Below the pieces are notes generated by a model. That model was not told the origin of the DNA. It saw only the letters and a list, made by a program, of their open reading frames with translations, and did not search any database. This document shows, in pieces, positions 18,100-27,418 of a DNA stretch of 64,000 nucleotides. Origin of the DNA: Sinanaerobacter sp. ZZT-01 (GTDB taxonomy: Bacteria; Bacillota; Clostridia; Peptostreptococcales; Anaerovoracaceae); the NCBI RefSeq assembly GCF_035621135.1, contig NZ_CP141728.1, positions 2,108,001 to 2,172,000 of the forward strand, given 5' to 3'. Position 1 is the stretch's first letter; the number at the start of each line of letters is the position of its first letter. A program made the position numbers and the translations under genes.

Positions 18100-19752
18100 A
18101 TGGAGAGTCAAATGTTTTGCTACCAATGCGAACAGACATTAGGTGGAAAAGGCTGTGTCAAATCGGGTGTCTGCGGAAAAAGTGCTGATGTGGCCAATTT
18201 GCAGGATGTTTTGATACATGAACTAAAAGGAATTGGCTATTTTGGACAGAAAAACTTAGAAAAAGGATTAAAAATAAGAAGTGAAATCAATAAATTTGTA
18301 GTAGATACCATGTTTTCTACTTTAACAAATGTAAATTTTGATCCAAGCAGATTCTTGGAATATATCAAAAAAGCAGAAGAAATAAAAGAAGAGCTGAAAC
18401 AAAATGCAGGGAATCTTGAAAATGTACCGGAAGCTGCAAATTATAAAGCTCCAAATACAATTGAAGAGATGGAAGAAGAGCAAAACACGGTTGGCATCAT
18501 GTCTAATCAGCAGTTAGATATGGATATTCGTTCCTTAAGAGAGCTTTTGATTTACGCCTTTAAAGGAATGGCGGCGTATGCACACCATGCTTATATTTTA
18601 GGTAAATTTGATGATGAGGTGAATCATTTTTTCTATAAGGGATTAGCAGGAACGATTGATGACAGTCTGACTGTTGAAGACTTATTAAAGCTTAATATGG
18701 AACTGGGAAACACGAATCTTAAATGTATGGAGTTATTGGATTCTGCGGTTACTGACGCTTATGGAAATCCAGAACCGACGGAGGTATTAGTCACATACAA
18801 AAAGGGGCCGTTCATTATTGTATCGGGTCACGATTTGAAAGATTTAAAAGAATTACTGGAGCAGACAGAAGGAACAGGGATCAATATTTACACACACTGT
18901 GAAATGCTTCCGGCCAATGCGTATCCGGAATTAAAGAGGCACAAACATTTAATCGGAAACTACGGCGGCGCGTGGCAAAAACAGCAAGAAGAATTTGACG
19001 GGATTCCTGGATGCATTCTAATGACAACAAACTGTGTACAAAAGCCACGAGATAGTTATAAAGACCGCTTGTTTACAACGAGTATAGTGGGAATGCCAGA
19101 CTGCCCTCATATTGAAGAACGAGAGGGGAAAAAGGATTTCTCACCCATCATTAATAAAGCATTGGAATTAGGCGGCTGGAAAGAAGACGAACCGGAAAAG
19201 AAAATTACAATTGGGTTTGCACATCATGCAATATTAAGTCATGCAAATGAAATTGTGGAAGCAGTAAAAGGTGGAGCGATCAGACATTTCTTCTTAATTG
19301 GAGGATGTGATGGAGCAAGGCCTGGCAGAAACTATTATACAGAGTTTGCAGAAAAAACACCGGATGATACGATTATTTTAACCTTGGCTTGCGGAAAATT
19401 CCGATTTAATAAGCTTGATCTAGGGACAGTTGCCGGTTTTCCAAAGGTTTTGGATTGCGGACAATGCAGTGATTCTTATTCGGCGATTAAGGTGGCAGTG
19501 GCATTAGCGGAAGCCTTTCAATGTGAAGTGAATGAATTGCCCCTTTCTTTGGTTCTATCTTGGTATGAGCAGAAAGCAGTTGGAATTCTTCTTGCACTGC
19601 TTGCTCTTGGAATTAAAGATATTCGGCTTGGACCAACACTGCCTGCTTTCTTGTCTCCAAATGTAATGCAGGTGTTGGTTGATCAATTTGGATTGAAACC
19701 AATTTCGACTCCGGAGCAAGATTTGAAAGCAATATTGGGAACGGAAAAATAA
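18100..19752 (+). CDS. hcp: Hybrid-cluster protein (hydroxylamine reductase)
   Basis: The 550-residue protein has the N-terminal cysteine cluster C7, C10, C19, C25 (FCYQCEQ...), the class I spacing of strict anaerobes that binds a cubane cluster. Further family motifs carry the ligands of the hybrid Fe-S-O cluster: YTHCEMLPANAYPEL, TTNCVQKP, LTLACGKFRFN and DCGQCSDSYSA. Hcp proteins reduce hydroxylamine in vitro and are linked to nitric oxide reduction and nitrosative stress defence in the cytoplasm. ATG 18100 follows AGGAGG by seven bases. It stands alone between two terminators. No reductase gene (hcr) is adjacent, as is usual in clostridia. Confidence 0.97.
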   Translation: MESQMFCYQCEQTLGGKGCVKSGVCGKSADVANLQDVLIHELKGIGYFGQKNLEKGLKIRSEINKFVVDTMFSTLTNVNFDPSRFLEYIKKAEEIKEELKQNAGNLENVPEAANYKAPNTIEEMEEEQNTVGIMSNQQLDMDIRSLRELLIYAFKGMAAYAHHAYILGKFDDEVNHFFYKGLAGTIDDSLTVEDLLKLNMELGNTNLKCMELLDSAVTDAYGNPEPTEVLVTYKKGPFIIVSGHDLKDLKELLEQTEGTGINIYTHCEMLPANAYPELKRHKHLIGNYGGAWQKQQEEFDGIPGCILMTTNCVQKPRDSYKDRLFTTSIVGMPDCPHIEEREGKKDFSPIINKALELGGWKEDEPEKKITIGFAHHAILSHANEIVEAVKGGAIRHFFLIGGCDGARPGRNYYTEFAEKTPDDTIILTLACGKFRFNKLDLGTVAGFPKVLDCGQCSDSYSAIKVAVALAEAFQCEVNELPLSLVLSWYEQKAVGILLALLALGIKDIRLGPTLPAFLSPNVMQVLVDQFGLKPISTPEQDLKAILGTEK

Positions 19753-19763
19753 AATAGTGAAAG

Positions 19764-19806
19764 AAACAAATAAGGCATTTGCATCGCAAGTGCCTTATTT
19801 GTTTTA
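19764..19806 (+). terminator. Terminator after hcp
   Basis: A perfect 14-bp stem (19764-19777 with 19791-19804, AAACAAATAAGGCA and its complement) encloses a smaller TTGC/GCAA hairpin. The downstream arm itself ends in TTTGTTTT. Confidence 0.85.
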
Positions 19807-19875
19807 AAATAGCACGATGCCTTATATATTATATTGTGATCGCTTTAATGTTGGTAAATGAAAGGAAGGTTTATC

Positions 19876-20874
19876 GTGTTAGAAAAGAGAAGAGGAGTGC
19901 TTTTATTTGTTTTTTTTCTATTTATTTTAGCAATATTGCCATTGAATTATTATGAGGCAAATCGAGCATGTATGGTGATGGGCGGTAACTTACATGACCA
20001 ATTAAAAGAAGGCAATGCGCAGAAAATGCAGAGCAACAAAATAGAGGCAGATGTACGAGAGAATGAGAAATATTTCAGACCTTCTAAACTGCCAATCCTA
20101 AATGATAGATATTTTGAGACTTCCTTTATGGATGATTTTTATGGAAAAGAGACATCTGAAATCAAGCTGCCAGAAGAGTTGTTTAAAACACAAGAAGATG
20201 CCATTCTTAATTATTTCAGCATCTTACGAGAGGCTGCAAATCCTGAAGAAGGTAAATTGGCAGGGTGCGGTACCATTGGGAATGCAATGCTTCCATATCC
20301 AATTGCATATCAATTTTTATCAGCAGATGCTCAGAAAAATTTATCCTATAAAAAATATGTTGAGACCTTTCAAAATATCCTGCACATCAACTTAATTAAA
20401 ATGAAGGAGGTTCCGACCTATGAGCCATCGAAATATATCCGCTATTTTATAGAGCTTGAAACGATTGAAGGCTCTGAAAAAGAAGCGTCTTATTTTGCTT
20501 ATTATTATGGTTTTTTAGACTTAATAAAAGAAGGAGAAGCATATAAGATTGCCAACTTCGATTTATTTGGTGAAAATTACTTATGTGCACCTTATCATGG
20601 ATGGGCTTATGATGCAGAGACTGTTGTAGATATTAAATATGGAGATTGGTGCGGTTTGGTTGCAGATAGACTTTCGACGCAGCAAGACGGCTACGTAAAG
20701 AAAATTTATTTTAATGGCACGGATGGGAAGGAATATTTTGTGGAGTTTTATGAATTGACAAATGGAACAGATATTGAAATCGCACAATATATGAAAAAAG
20801 ATGGAGAATGGAGTTTAATACAGCTCGATCCGGAAAGCTGCATCAGAGATTCTGTAGTCGAGTCCTTAAGATAG
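19876..20874 (+). CDS. Membrane-anchored protein of unknown function
   Basis: I do not recognise this protein. It is about 332 residues with a basic start (LEKRRG), one hydrophobic N-terminal segment (residues about 6-25, rich in Phe/Leu) and then a hydrophilic, Tyr- and Glu-rich region, so it is probably tethered to the membrane with the bulk outside. I chose GTG 19876 because AAAGGAAGG ends seven bases before it; the ATG at 19858 would place that site inside the gene. The C-terminal part has alternating short strands (IKYGDWCGLVADRL, VKKIYFNGTDGKEYFVEFYE). It is monocistronic, with a terminator upstream and a promoter downstream. Confidence 0.7.
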   Translation: MLEKRRGVLLFVFFLFILAILPLNYYEANRACMVMGGNLHDQLKEGNAQKMQSNKIEADVRENEKYFRPSKLPILNDRYFETSFMDDFYGKETSEIKLPEELFKTQEDAILNYFSILREAANPEEGKLAGCGTIGNAMLPYPIAYQFLSADAQKNLSYKKYVETFQNILHINLIKMKEVPTYEPSKYIRYFIELETIEGSEKEASYFAYYYGFLDLIKEGEAYKIANFDLFGENYLCAPYHGWAYDAETVVDIKYGDWCGLVADRLSTQQDGYVKKIYFNGTDGKEYFVEFYELTNGTDIEIAQYMKKDGEWSLIQLDPESCIRDSVVESLR

Positions 20875-20900
20875 GGGAATCTATGCTAAAAAGGGAAATA

Positions 20901-20929
20901 CTGACAAAATATTACCATTATGCTATACT
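20901..20929 (+). promoter_or_regulatory. Promoter of the Sel1-repeat gene
   Basis: CTGACA (20901-20906), 17-bp spacer, TATACT (20924-20929). A TTATCC-TCA-GGATAA inverted repeat at 20988-21002 lies in the leader, about 35 bases before the start codon. Confidence 0.6.
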
Positions 20930-21038
20930 AAATAAAGGAATACACTTTCATTTATGATGAATTGAAATATGTTGTTTACTACTGATCTTATCCTCAGGAT
21001 AAATTTTAAAATTGATAGGATAAAGGAGCTTTTACATA

Positions 21039-23087
21039 ATGGAAGATAAAAATATTCTTGAGAATATTGAAATCAAACAAAATAGTGCCGTTGCTGCTTT
21101 TATTTTAGTTCCTCGGCTGATTGCAGATGCAGTAGCGGAAATGAAGCAACAGAAGGAGCATTTACAGAATCTCGTAAAGGATGCAGAAAAAAAAGATTCA
21201 CACGCACAATATGAATTGGCATTTTGTTATTACAAAGGAGAGTATGTTAAACAGGATTATAAGAGAGCTTTGTATTGGTTTCGGCGTGCTGCTGAACAAA
21301 AACACGCTGTGGCAGCTTATTATTTAGGTATCTGCTATGAAAATGGTTTTGGCGTAGAAAAAGATGATAAGCAGGCAGCAGTGTGGTACCGAGAATCGGC
21401 AAAACAAGGTTTTTCGATTGCACAATGCGTATTGGGCTGGTTTTTGGAGCTGGGAAAAGGCGTGGAAATGAATAAGCAAGAGTCCATGCAGCTCTATCGG
21501 ATGTCAGCCGAACAGGGTTATGCTCCCGCACAATGCAACTTAGGCTTTTTCTATTATCACGGGATAGCTATAGAGGAAGATGAAGCAGAAGCTGTGTATT
21601 GGTTTTCAGAAGCGGCGAATCAGAAGTACCCTCGTGCACAGTTTTTATTGGGAGAGTGCTTTGATTATGGCTATCATGTCGAAAAAGATACAGTAAAAGC
21701 GATTGAACTTTATCGTCTTGCAGCGGAACAAGATTTTGCGCCGGCTCAAAGCCGACTAGGTTATTTATATCTGCGAGGGGAAGGGGTGGAGCAGAGTTAT
21801 ACGGAGGCTTTTGGATGGCTTTTTCGTGGAGCACAGAAAAGAGAAGCTTCTGCTCAGTGTCTTTTGGGAAAATGCTATGAATTTGGTTATGGAACAGAAC
21901 CGGACTTACATAATGCACAGGAATTATACCGCTTGTCCGCAGAACAAGATTATGCGCCGGCTCAGTGCAATTTGGGATACTTATATTACAGAGGTATTGG
22001 AGTTCAGGAAAACAATGAAGAAGCCATTCGCTGGTTTTCTTCGGCTGCAAAGCGGGGATATGCCCGTGCGGAATTTCTCTTAGCAGAATGCTACAAGTAT
22101 GGTTATGGCGTAAAAAAGGACTTGAATCAAGCGGTTATCCTTTATCAGAGTGCTGCGGATAAAGGGTTTTTAGGCGCATTCAATATGCTGGGAGGATGTT
22201 ACCAATATGGCTTTGGCGTAAAACCAGACGGAATAAAGGCGATTGAATTTTATCGTAAGGGTGCAGAACAAGGAGATATGGAGTGTCAGTACAGCCTTGG
22301 CCTGTTATTTTATTTGAGTAAGCAGAAAAATAAACAGAAAATAGGGCTAAAATGGCTTGAAAAAGCAGCGAAACAAGAACACGCTGGAGCGCAGTATTTA
22401 TTAGGCGAATGTTATCAGTTTGGCTGGGGGGTAAAGCCCAATCTGCAAAGAGCAATGGAACTTTATACGTTTTCTGGTGAACAGGGCTACTCACCGGCAA
22501 TGTGTGATTTAGGGGAGGTTTACTTAAAGGGGACGCTGTGTGAAGAAGATTATGAGTTTTATTGCACCGCTGCTGAGTGGGGGAGTAATGATGCGGAAAG
22601 CGCTCTTAAACGGCGCTTTGGATATGTGTCTTCGTTGAAACAAGAGAATGAAAATGGTGAAGATGCAAGCGCAAAAGAGAGTTTGAAGAATAATGAAAAT
22701 GATGCAAAACTGCTTTTTAATAATGAAGAATATAAAGAATATTGCCGACAGCTTGACTGCTTTAATTGGAACCATGATTTTTCGTTTCCGAGTTCTTTAT
22801 TAAACGATGCGGGATGCGACCTCTCCCTTGCACTGAATATTTTTTATCTGGCAGATGGATACAGCTATTTGCTGCACCGTTTTTTAGAAGAAGATGCGCC
22901 TGGAATGCAGGGGTGGCTGCCATTTATGGAAGAACTGTATAAGCGGATTACAGATAGAAAATTTCCGAATACGGAGAGCCTTTTTCCCGGGGAAAAACAC
23001 CCTTATAAAATACCGCTTTCTAAAGTACAGCGGTTTCGACTGCACAAGGCGGGTGTGCCGGAGGTGCTTTTAGAGGATATCTTTTAA
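21039..23087 (+). CDS. Sel1-repeat (TPR-like) protein
   Basis: The 682-residue protein is built mainly of about thirteen Sel1-like repeats of 36 residues between residues about 45 and 520; typical units read AQYELAFCYYKGEYVKQDY and APAQCNLGFFYYHGIAIEED. Sel1 repeats form a solenoid that binds other proteins. The last 150 residues have no repeats and contain a region that could fold separately. No signal peptide or membrane segment is seen, so a cytoplasmic scaffold is likely. ATG 21039 follows AAAGGAGC. The gene has its own promoter and no obvious partner next to it. Confidence 0.9.
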   Translation: MEDKNILENIEIKQNSAVAAFILVPRLIADAVAEMKQQKEHLQNLVKDAEKKDSHAQYELAFCYYKGEYVKQDYKRALYWFRRAAEQKHAVAAYYLGICYENGFGVEKDDKQAAVWYRESAKQGFSIAQCVLGWFLELGKGVEMNKQESMQLYRMSAEQGYAPAQCNLGFFYYHGIAIEEDEAEAVYWFSEAANQKYPRAQFLLGECFDYGYHVEKDTVKAIELYRLAAEQDFAPAQSRLGYLYLRGEGVEQSYTEAFGWLFRGAQKREASAQCLLGKCYEFGYGTEPDLHNAQELYRLSAEQDYAPAQCNLGYLYYRGIGVQENNEEAIRWFSSAAKRGYARAEFLLAECYKYGYGVKKDLNQAVILYQSAADKGFLGAFNMLGGCYQYGFGVKPDGIKAIEFYRKGAEQGDMECQYSLGLLFYLSKQKNKQKIGLKWLEKAAKQEHAGAQYLLGECYQFGWGVKPNLQRAMELYTFSGEQGYSPAMCDLGEVYLKGTLCEEDYEFYCTAAEWGSNDAESALKRRFGYVSSLKQENENGEDASAKESLKNNENDAKLLFNNEEYKEYCRQLDCFNWNHDFSFPSSLLNDAGCDLSLALNIFYLADGYSYLLHRFLEEDAPGMQGWLPFMEELYKRITDRKFPNTESLFPGEKHPYKIPLSKVQRFRLHKAGVPEVLLEDIF

Positions 23088-23270
23088 TGAATGATAAGAA
23101 AAAGTGGTGCAGCCATTTTTTTTATAATAAAGAAAGAATTTCTTAATAATTCGTTGCTATAATAGGACAGGAAAAAAGGTATATAAGGTCATGAAAACAG
23201 GGTGTATTATAGTTTTTATAAGATCATTTGCTGTTGTAGCTGAAATAAGAGGGCAGGAAAATCAATTAAA

Positions 23271-24038
23271 ATGAGTGATTGTAAAATGAAAGAAAATGAA
23301 CAAAAGGCTGACTATGGAAAAATAAAATTAACCCAATTAATAGGAATATATTTTTTGGCAATAGTATGTGCCGCCTTTTTACGTGTAAAAGGAGGAGAAT
23401 TTGCAGTATTATTATCAGGCATGGTGTTTTACATCCTTCCTTCTGCATGGATTTTTTGGAAACTGAAAAAAGAGCACATTTCCCTTCGGTTATGGACAGC
23501 CAGCATACAGGTAAAAGCGTTGGAAGATACCTTTTTTGTATGGCTTTTATTTATAGGTGTTTCCGCAGCAATTATATTGTTAGAGGCTTTGCTGTTTCAG
23601 AATGGTGAAATTGCGTATGCTGAGATAGAGTGGCAGAGAGTTCTTGTTTTGGCGGTGCTTGCTCCAATTGCAGAGGAATTTATTTGCAGGGGAATGATTC
23701 TTCAACGATTTTTGAAAAAATACTCTGTAAAAAAAGCAGTATGGTTGTCGGCTCTCTTGTTTTATGCAATTCATTTTAATATACTAAATGTGTTGACCAT
23801 ATTTGTGGGAGTCATGTTTGGCGTATTGATGATAAAGCATTGCAGTCTATATCTGACGATAGCGGTTCATTTTACTTGGAACCTGCTTTTACAGTTCAAG
23901 CCATGGATGCTAGAAACACTGCGTACTATGGATAAGAGGATTTGTATTTTGCTGATGCTTTTCTGCGTGCTGGCAGCGATTACGGGATTGGTAAAGTCAA
24001 TACAGCTCTATCGATACACAACGGAGGAGTACTGTTGA
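23271..24038 (+). CDS. CPBP family intramembrane glutamic protease
   Basis: The 255-residue membrane protein has about seven hydrophobic segments and the three CPBP (Abi) motifs: EExxxR (E135, E136, R140), FxxxH (F164, H168) and HxxxN (H200, N204). These residues form the active site of the Rce1/CPBP proteases, which cut substrates within the membrane; in bacteria some members give immunity to peptide bacteriocins. No bacteriocin genes are adjacent. The start is uncertain: ATG 23271 lacks a good ribosome binding site and ATG 23286 is the alternative. Confidence 0.87.
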   Translation: MSDCKMKENEQKADYGKIKLTQLIGIYFLAIVCAAFLRVKGGEFAVLLSGMVFYILPSAWIFWKLKKEHISLRLWTASIQVKALEDTFFVWLLFIGVSAAIILLEALLFQNGEIAYAEIEWQRVLVLAVLAPIAEEFICRGMILQRFLKKYSVKKAVWLSALLFYAIHFNILNVLTIFVGVMFGVLMIKHCSLYLTIAVHFTWNLLLQFKPWMLETLRTMDKRICILLMLFCVLAAITGLVKSIQLYRYTTEEYC

Positions 24039-24042
24039 TTTT

Positions 24043-24103
24043 CTAAGAAATTATCTGATTTCTTAGGTGTTCAGGATCGAATCAATGAGCTTTGACAGCT
24101 CAT
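24043..24103 (+). repeat. Two successive hairpins between the CPBP and DUF1848 genes
   Basis: CTAAGAAAT/ATTTCTTAG (24043-24051, 24058-24066) and ATGAGCT/AGCTCAT (24085-24091, 24097-24103) are perfect inverted repeats. Neither has a T tract, so they may be leader structures of the DUF1848 mRNA or mRNA-end stabilisers. Confidence 0.4.
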
Positions 24104-24131
24104 ACAGGTTCTTAAAGTTAGGAGTGGAATT

Positions 24132-25076
24132 TTGATTATTAGTGCAAGCAGAAGAACGGACATTCCTGCCTTTTATACAGATTGGTTTTTCAATCGGATA
24201 AAAGAAGGATACATACTCGTACGTAATCCGATGAATCCACACCAGATCAGTAAAATCGATGTATCTCCTGACGTAGTTGACTGTATCGTTTTTTGGACCA
24301 AAAACCCAATACCGATGTTGAGGAGACTGAAAGAATTGCAAGAGTACCAATATTATTTTCAGTTTACCTTGACGTCTTATGATAAAACAATAGAAAGGTA
24401 TCTCACGACAAAAAAAGATTTAGTTGCGGCTTTTATCGCATTGTCGAAACAGATTGGGAGGCAGAGAGTCATTTGGCGATATGATCCAATTTTATTAAGT
24501 CACTTATATACAAAGGAATATCATTATAAATGGTTCGATAAACTGGCACAAAAACTATCGCCCTATACCGATAAATGTATCATAAGTTTTTTGGATCAAT
24601 ATAAAAATACGGAGAAAAATCTGCATGGGGTGCGGCTTTTTCCGATTACAAAAACGGATATAGAGGAGATGGCGGTTGAGTTCTCCCGCATCGCTTCACA
24701 ATATGGACTGATTTTGGAAAGCTGTGCGGAACCATTTAACCTTGAAAAATATAATATATTTCCTTCCAGATGCATTGATGATCGACTTCTTTCACAAATT
24801 TGGGGAAAGAAGATCCGGATAGAAAAAGATCCAAATCAAAGAAAATCCTGCGGGTGTGTAAAAAGCATTGATATAGGGGCCTATAACACCTGTAAGCATG
24901 GATGCCGTTACTGCTATGCTAATTTTAGTGACAGTATAGTGAGAAAAAATATTTCCTTGCACAAAACGGATTCCCCTTTGTTATTCGGCGAATTAGGAGC
25001 AGAAGATAGAATAACGGATCGAAAGATGATTTCCTATATAGACAATCAAATGAATTTATCCAACTTTCTAGTATAA
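24132..25076 (+). CDS. DUF1848 family protein with Fe-S-type cysteine cluster
   Basis: The 314-residue protein opens with MIISASRRTDIPAFY, the signature start of DUF1848; this begins at TTG 24132 behind AGGAG. Near the C-terminus the segment SCGCVKSIDIGAYNTC and then CKHGCRYCYAN give a CxxxCxxC pattern as in radical SAM enzymes, but placed late in the chain. The function of the family is not established; a metal- or cluster-dependent enzyme is a fair guess. It is followed by an imperfect terminator. Confidence 0.85.
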   Translation: MIISASRRTDIPAFYTDWFFNRIKEGYILVRNPMNPHQISKIDVSPDVVDCIVFWTKNPIPMLRRLKELQEYQYYFQFTLTSYDKTIERYLTTKKDLVAAFIALSKQIGRQRVIWRYDPILLSHLYTKEYHYKWFDKLAQKLSPYTDKCIISFLDQYKNTEKNLHGVRLFPITKTDIEEMAVEFSRIASQYGLILESCAEPFNLEKYNIFPSRCIDDRLLSQIWGKKIRIEKDPNQRKSCGCVKSIDIGAYNTCKHGCRYCYANFSDSIVRKNISLHKTDSPLLFGELGAEDRITDRKMISYIDNQMNLSNFLV

Positions 25077-25122
25077 GAATGGTTTTACAGAGTAGCCCTT
25101 TGTCGAACCGTTCTTTTATTTT
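25076..25122 (+). terminator. Terminator after the DUF1848 gene
   Basis: AGAATGGTT (25076-25084) pairs with AACCGTTCT (25106-25114) with one G-U pair, then a T-rich tail. Confidence 0.7.
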
Positions 25123-25159
25123 CAAAAAGAAGTCCATCGGTTTCGCTTAAGGAAAAAAC

Positions 25160-25188
25160 TTGACAGAAAGCAGGGCAAGAGATAATAT
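25160..25188 (+). promoter_or_regulatory. Promoter of the lysR gene
   Basis: TTGACA (25160-25165), 17-bp spacer, TAATAT (25183-25188). The leader to the start codon is about 115 bases and contains GTAGGTTATAAATA, a weak match to half of the palindrome found at the putative target promoters. Confidence 0.75.
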
Positions 25189-25307
25189 CATATAAATCAC
25201 ACTTGTTTAATATGAATAACGATTGTAAGTAGGTTATAAATATAAAAATAAGGTAAGAATATCAAAAAGAAAGGCTTTGATACAATGAGAGGAAAGAAGG
25301 AATAAAA

Positions 25308-26216
25308 ATGACGCTTCAGCAAATGAAATATGCCATAGAAATAGCAGATAAAGGCTCTATTAACCTTGCGGCAAAGTCCTTGTTTATTTCACAGCCGAGC
25401 TTATCGGGGACGATTAAAGAATTAGAGGATGAAATCGGTATTGAAATTTTTATGCGCACAAATCGAGGCATTACGATTACGCCGGAGGGGAGTGAATTTT
25501 TAGGTTATGCCAGACAGGTAGTAGAGCAATACAAATTGATGGAAGAGCAGTATATTGAAAAGAAAGTCAGGAAAAAGTATTTCAGCGTTTCAACACAGCA
25601 CTATTCCTTTGCGGTAAAAGCATTTGTAGAGATGGTGAAGCAGTTTGACATGGATGAATACGAATTTGCGGTACATGAAACCAAAACATACGATGTAATT
25701 GATGACGTAAAAAATTTTAAAAGTGACCTAGGGATTCTCTATTTAGATGCTTTTAATGAAAAGGTATTAAGAAAGTTGTTTCATGAAAATTCATTAGAGT
25801 TTGTCGAGCTGTTTTCATGCAGCACGTATGTATATATATGGAAAGGGCATCCCCTTGCGGGAAGAGAAGTGATTCGTATAGAGCAACTGCAAGAATATCC
25901 TTGCCTATCTTTTGAGCAGGGAAATAATAATTCCTTTTATTTTGCAGAGGAAGTATTAAGTACTTATGAATATAAACGAATTATTAAGGCCAATGACAGA
26001 GCAACGATGCTAAACTTAATGGTTGGATTAAACGGATATACCTTGTGCTCAGGAATCATCTGTGAGGAACTGAACGGCAGCAATTATCAGGCAGTTAAGC
26101 TGGATTCCGATGAAGTGATGCATATTGGATATATCAAGCATAAACGTCTTCCTTTGAGCGTGGAAGCCAAAAAATATTTGGAAGAGTTGGTTAAGTATCA
26201 AGAGTTGATATTATAA
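25308..26216 (+). CDS. LysR family transcriptional regulator
   Basis: The 302-residue protein has an N-terminal winged helix (MTLQQMKYAIEIADKGSINL, then SLFISQPSLSGTIKELE, residues 1-60) and a periplasmic-binding-like effector domain (about 90-300). LysR proteins are tetrameric activators that sense a small molecule, often an intermediate of the pathway they control. It lies 1.2 kb upstream of the metN operon, with one minus-strand gene between. Three copies of a palindrome with LysR-box geometry occur before metN, before the decayed gene and before metY, so it is the best candidate regulator of that set. The effector is unknown; O-acetylserine-, homocysteine- or oxo-acid-type ligands would fit. 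Confidence 0.9.
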   Translation: MTLQQMKYAIEIADKGSINLAAKSLFISQPSLSGTIKELEDEIGIEIFMRTNRGITITPEGSEFLGYARQVVEQYKLMEEQYIEKKVRKKYFSVSTQHYSFAVKAFVEMVKQFDMDEYEFAVHETKTYDVIDDVKNFKSDLGILYLDAFNEKVLRKLFHENSLEFVELFSCSTYVYIWKGHPLAGREVIRIEQLQEYPCLSFEQGNNNSFYFAEEVLSTYEYKRIIKANDRATMLNLMVGLNGYTLCSGIICEELNGSNYQAVKLDSDEVMHIGYIKHKRLPLSVEAKKYLEELVKYQELIL

Positions 26217-26245
26217 AAAAGCTTAAAATAGGAGATGAATTTATC

Positions 26246-26284
26246 AGCAGATACACAGGAAGAAGTGCATCTGCTTTTTTTTTT
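26246..26284 (+). terminator. Terminator after lysR
   Basis: An 11-bp stem with one wobble (26246-26256 with 26265-26275, core AGCAGAT/ATCTGCT) is followed by ten T residues. Confidence 0.88.
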
Positions 26285-26311
26285 GTCAGGGAGTCTTTAT
26301 ATCTCTACTGT

Positions 26312-27157
26312 CTAATCCGCTTTTTTGGCAACACAGAACAGTTCATAGCTCCTGTTGGTATTTCTCAGCCACGCCAAGAAGGAATATTCATCATTAACTC
26401 CTGTAATTGCTGTGGATGAAAGTATTTTTTTATATAGCGACCAGTCTGTTTTAAGCCTACCCGGACCTTCCCAAAGAAATATCTTTTCTGGGACAAGCCC
26501 CGACTTTGATAAGAGAATTGGTAAGTTTTTTGTAGAATAATGGAAAAGGTGATCTCGTTCAGTATAAAGAGGAGAAGCGTTTCTCATCACTAGATTATAG
26601 AGACAATCCTGATTGGGAATAGAAAAAAAGATTTTTCCGTTCTCCTTTAAAATAGATGAAGCTTCAGTTAAAAACACTATTGGGTTTGCTATATGTTCCA
26701 GTACGTGCCAGAATGCGATATTGTCGAACCTCTTTTTGTTGTCGAATAGAGAAACATCCCACATGGAGTGGATGAAATCCAGCTGATATTTACTCTTGGC
26801 AAAAGCACAGGACTCTTTGGATGGTTCCATTCCTGTAACCTGTTTTCCCGTCAGCTGCATCAGATGTAGAAATTCACCGGTTCCACAGCCGATTTCAAGC
26901 AAGCTGTCGCCGGGATTACTGTAACTGTTTACAAAATGAGAGGAAAACAGATAATGATTGTACAAATCTTCCACACCTGTCTGCTCCTTCATCTTCGTCC
27001 AATTTTCATCATATATCACATCAATCATATCGTTGCCGTCCAGTAAATCAATTTTACTCTGAAAAACAAGATTGCAGTCCAAACATTTTACCAGTTCAAA
27101 TCCATTCATAACATACAGCTGTTCTATGGTGCTGCCCCCGCAAATCGGACACTTCAT
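26312..27157 (-). CDS. Class I SAM methyltransferase with N-terminal zinc ribbon
   Basis: The 281-residue protein begins with a four-cysteine ribbon (C3, C6, C25, C28) and continues into a Rossmann methyltransferase domain: motif I LLEIGCGTGEFLHLM near residue 85, FDNIAFWHVLEHI near 140 and FFSIPNQDCLYNL near 175. This is the Methyltransf_23 layout; such ribbon-plus-MTase proteins often act on sugars or lipids in surface polysaccharide pathways, but the substrate cannot be assigned here. The minus-strand start has GGGAGGG. It interrupts the lysR-metN region in opposite orientation and has no metabolic link that I can see. Confidence 0.85.
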   Translation of the reverse strand: MKCPICGGSTIEQLYVMNGFELVKCLDCNLVFQSKIDLLDGNDMIDVIYDENWTKMKEQTGVEDLYNHYLFSSHFVNSYSNPGDSLLEIGCGTGEFLHLMQLTGKQVTGMEPSKESCAFAKSKYQLDFIHSMWDVSLFDNKKRFDNIAFWHVLEHIANPIVFLTEASSILKENGKIFFSIPNQDCLYNLVMRNASPLYTERDHLFHYSTKNLPILLSKSGLVPEKIFLWEGPGRLKTDWSLYKKILSSTAITGVNDEYSFLAWLRNTNRSYELFCVAKKAD

Positions 27158-27264
27158 TTTTACCCTCCCAATTAATCATAAAAATATGCTTTTACAGTAT
27201 ATGAGAACAATTTTATAAAAGATACTGGATAATACGATAAGTTAAAACTAGTTTATAAGTTCAA

Positions 27265-27322
27265 CCTATAACAAGCTGTATGTTATAGGTATTAACACTG
27301 TGATAAATGCTTGGGGTATAAT
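27265..27322 (+). promoter_or_regulatory. LysR-type palindrome and promoter of the metN operon (copy A)
   Basis: CCTATAAC (27265-27272) and GTTATAGG (27282-27289) are perfect 8-bp arms around a 9-bp centre, which fits the T-N11-A LysR box. ATTAACACTGTG follows and TATAAT lies at 27317-27322. The centre of the palindrome is about 50 bases upstream of the expected transcription start, a normal activator position. Confidence 0.75.
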
Positions 27323-27418
27323 AAAAATCACGAAAAGCATAGAACATGCTGTTTAGAGACAATGAAGTTTAGCAGGAAGTTTTTTATATAAAAGATAGAG
27401 CAGAAAGGAGGAAGGCCA

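Noticed and set aside
23271-24038. Bacteriocin immunity role for the CPBP protease
   Set aside because: No precursor peptide or bacteriocin export gene lies nearby, so only the family can be stated.
27323-27418. SAM riboswitch or Met T-box in the metN leader
   Set aside because: Neither the S-box core motifs nor a GGGTGGNACCGC T-box sequence is present.
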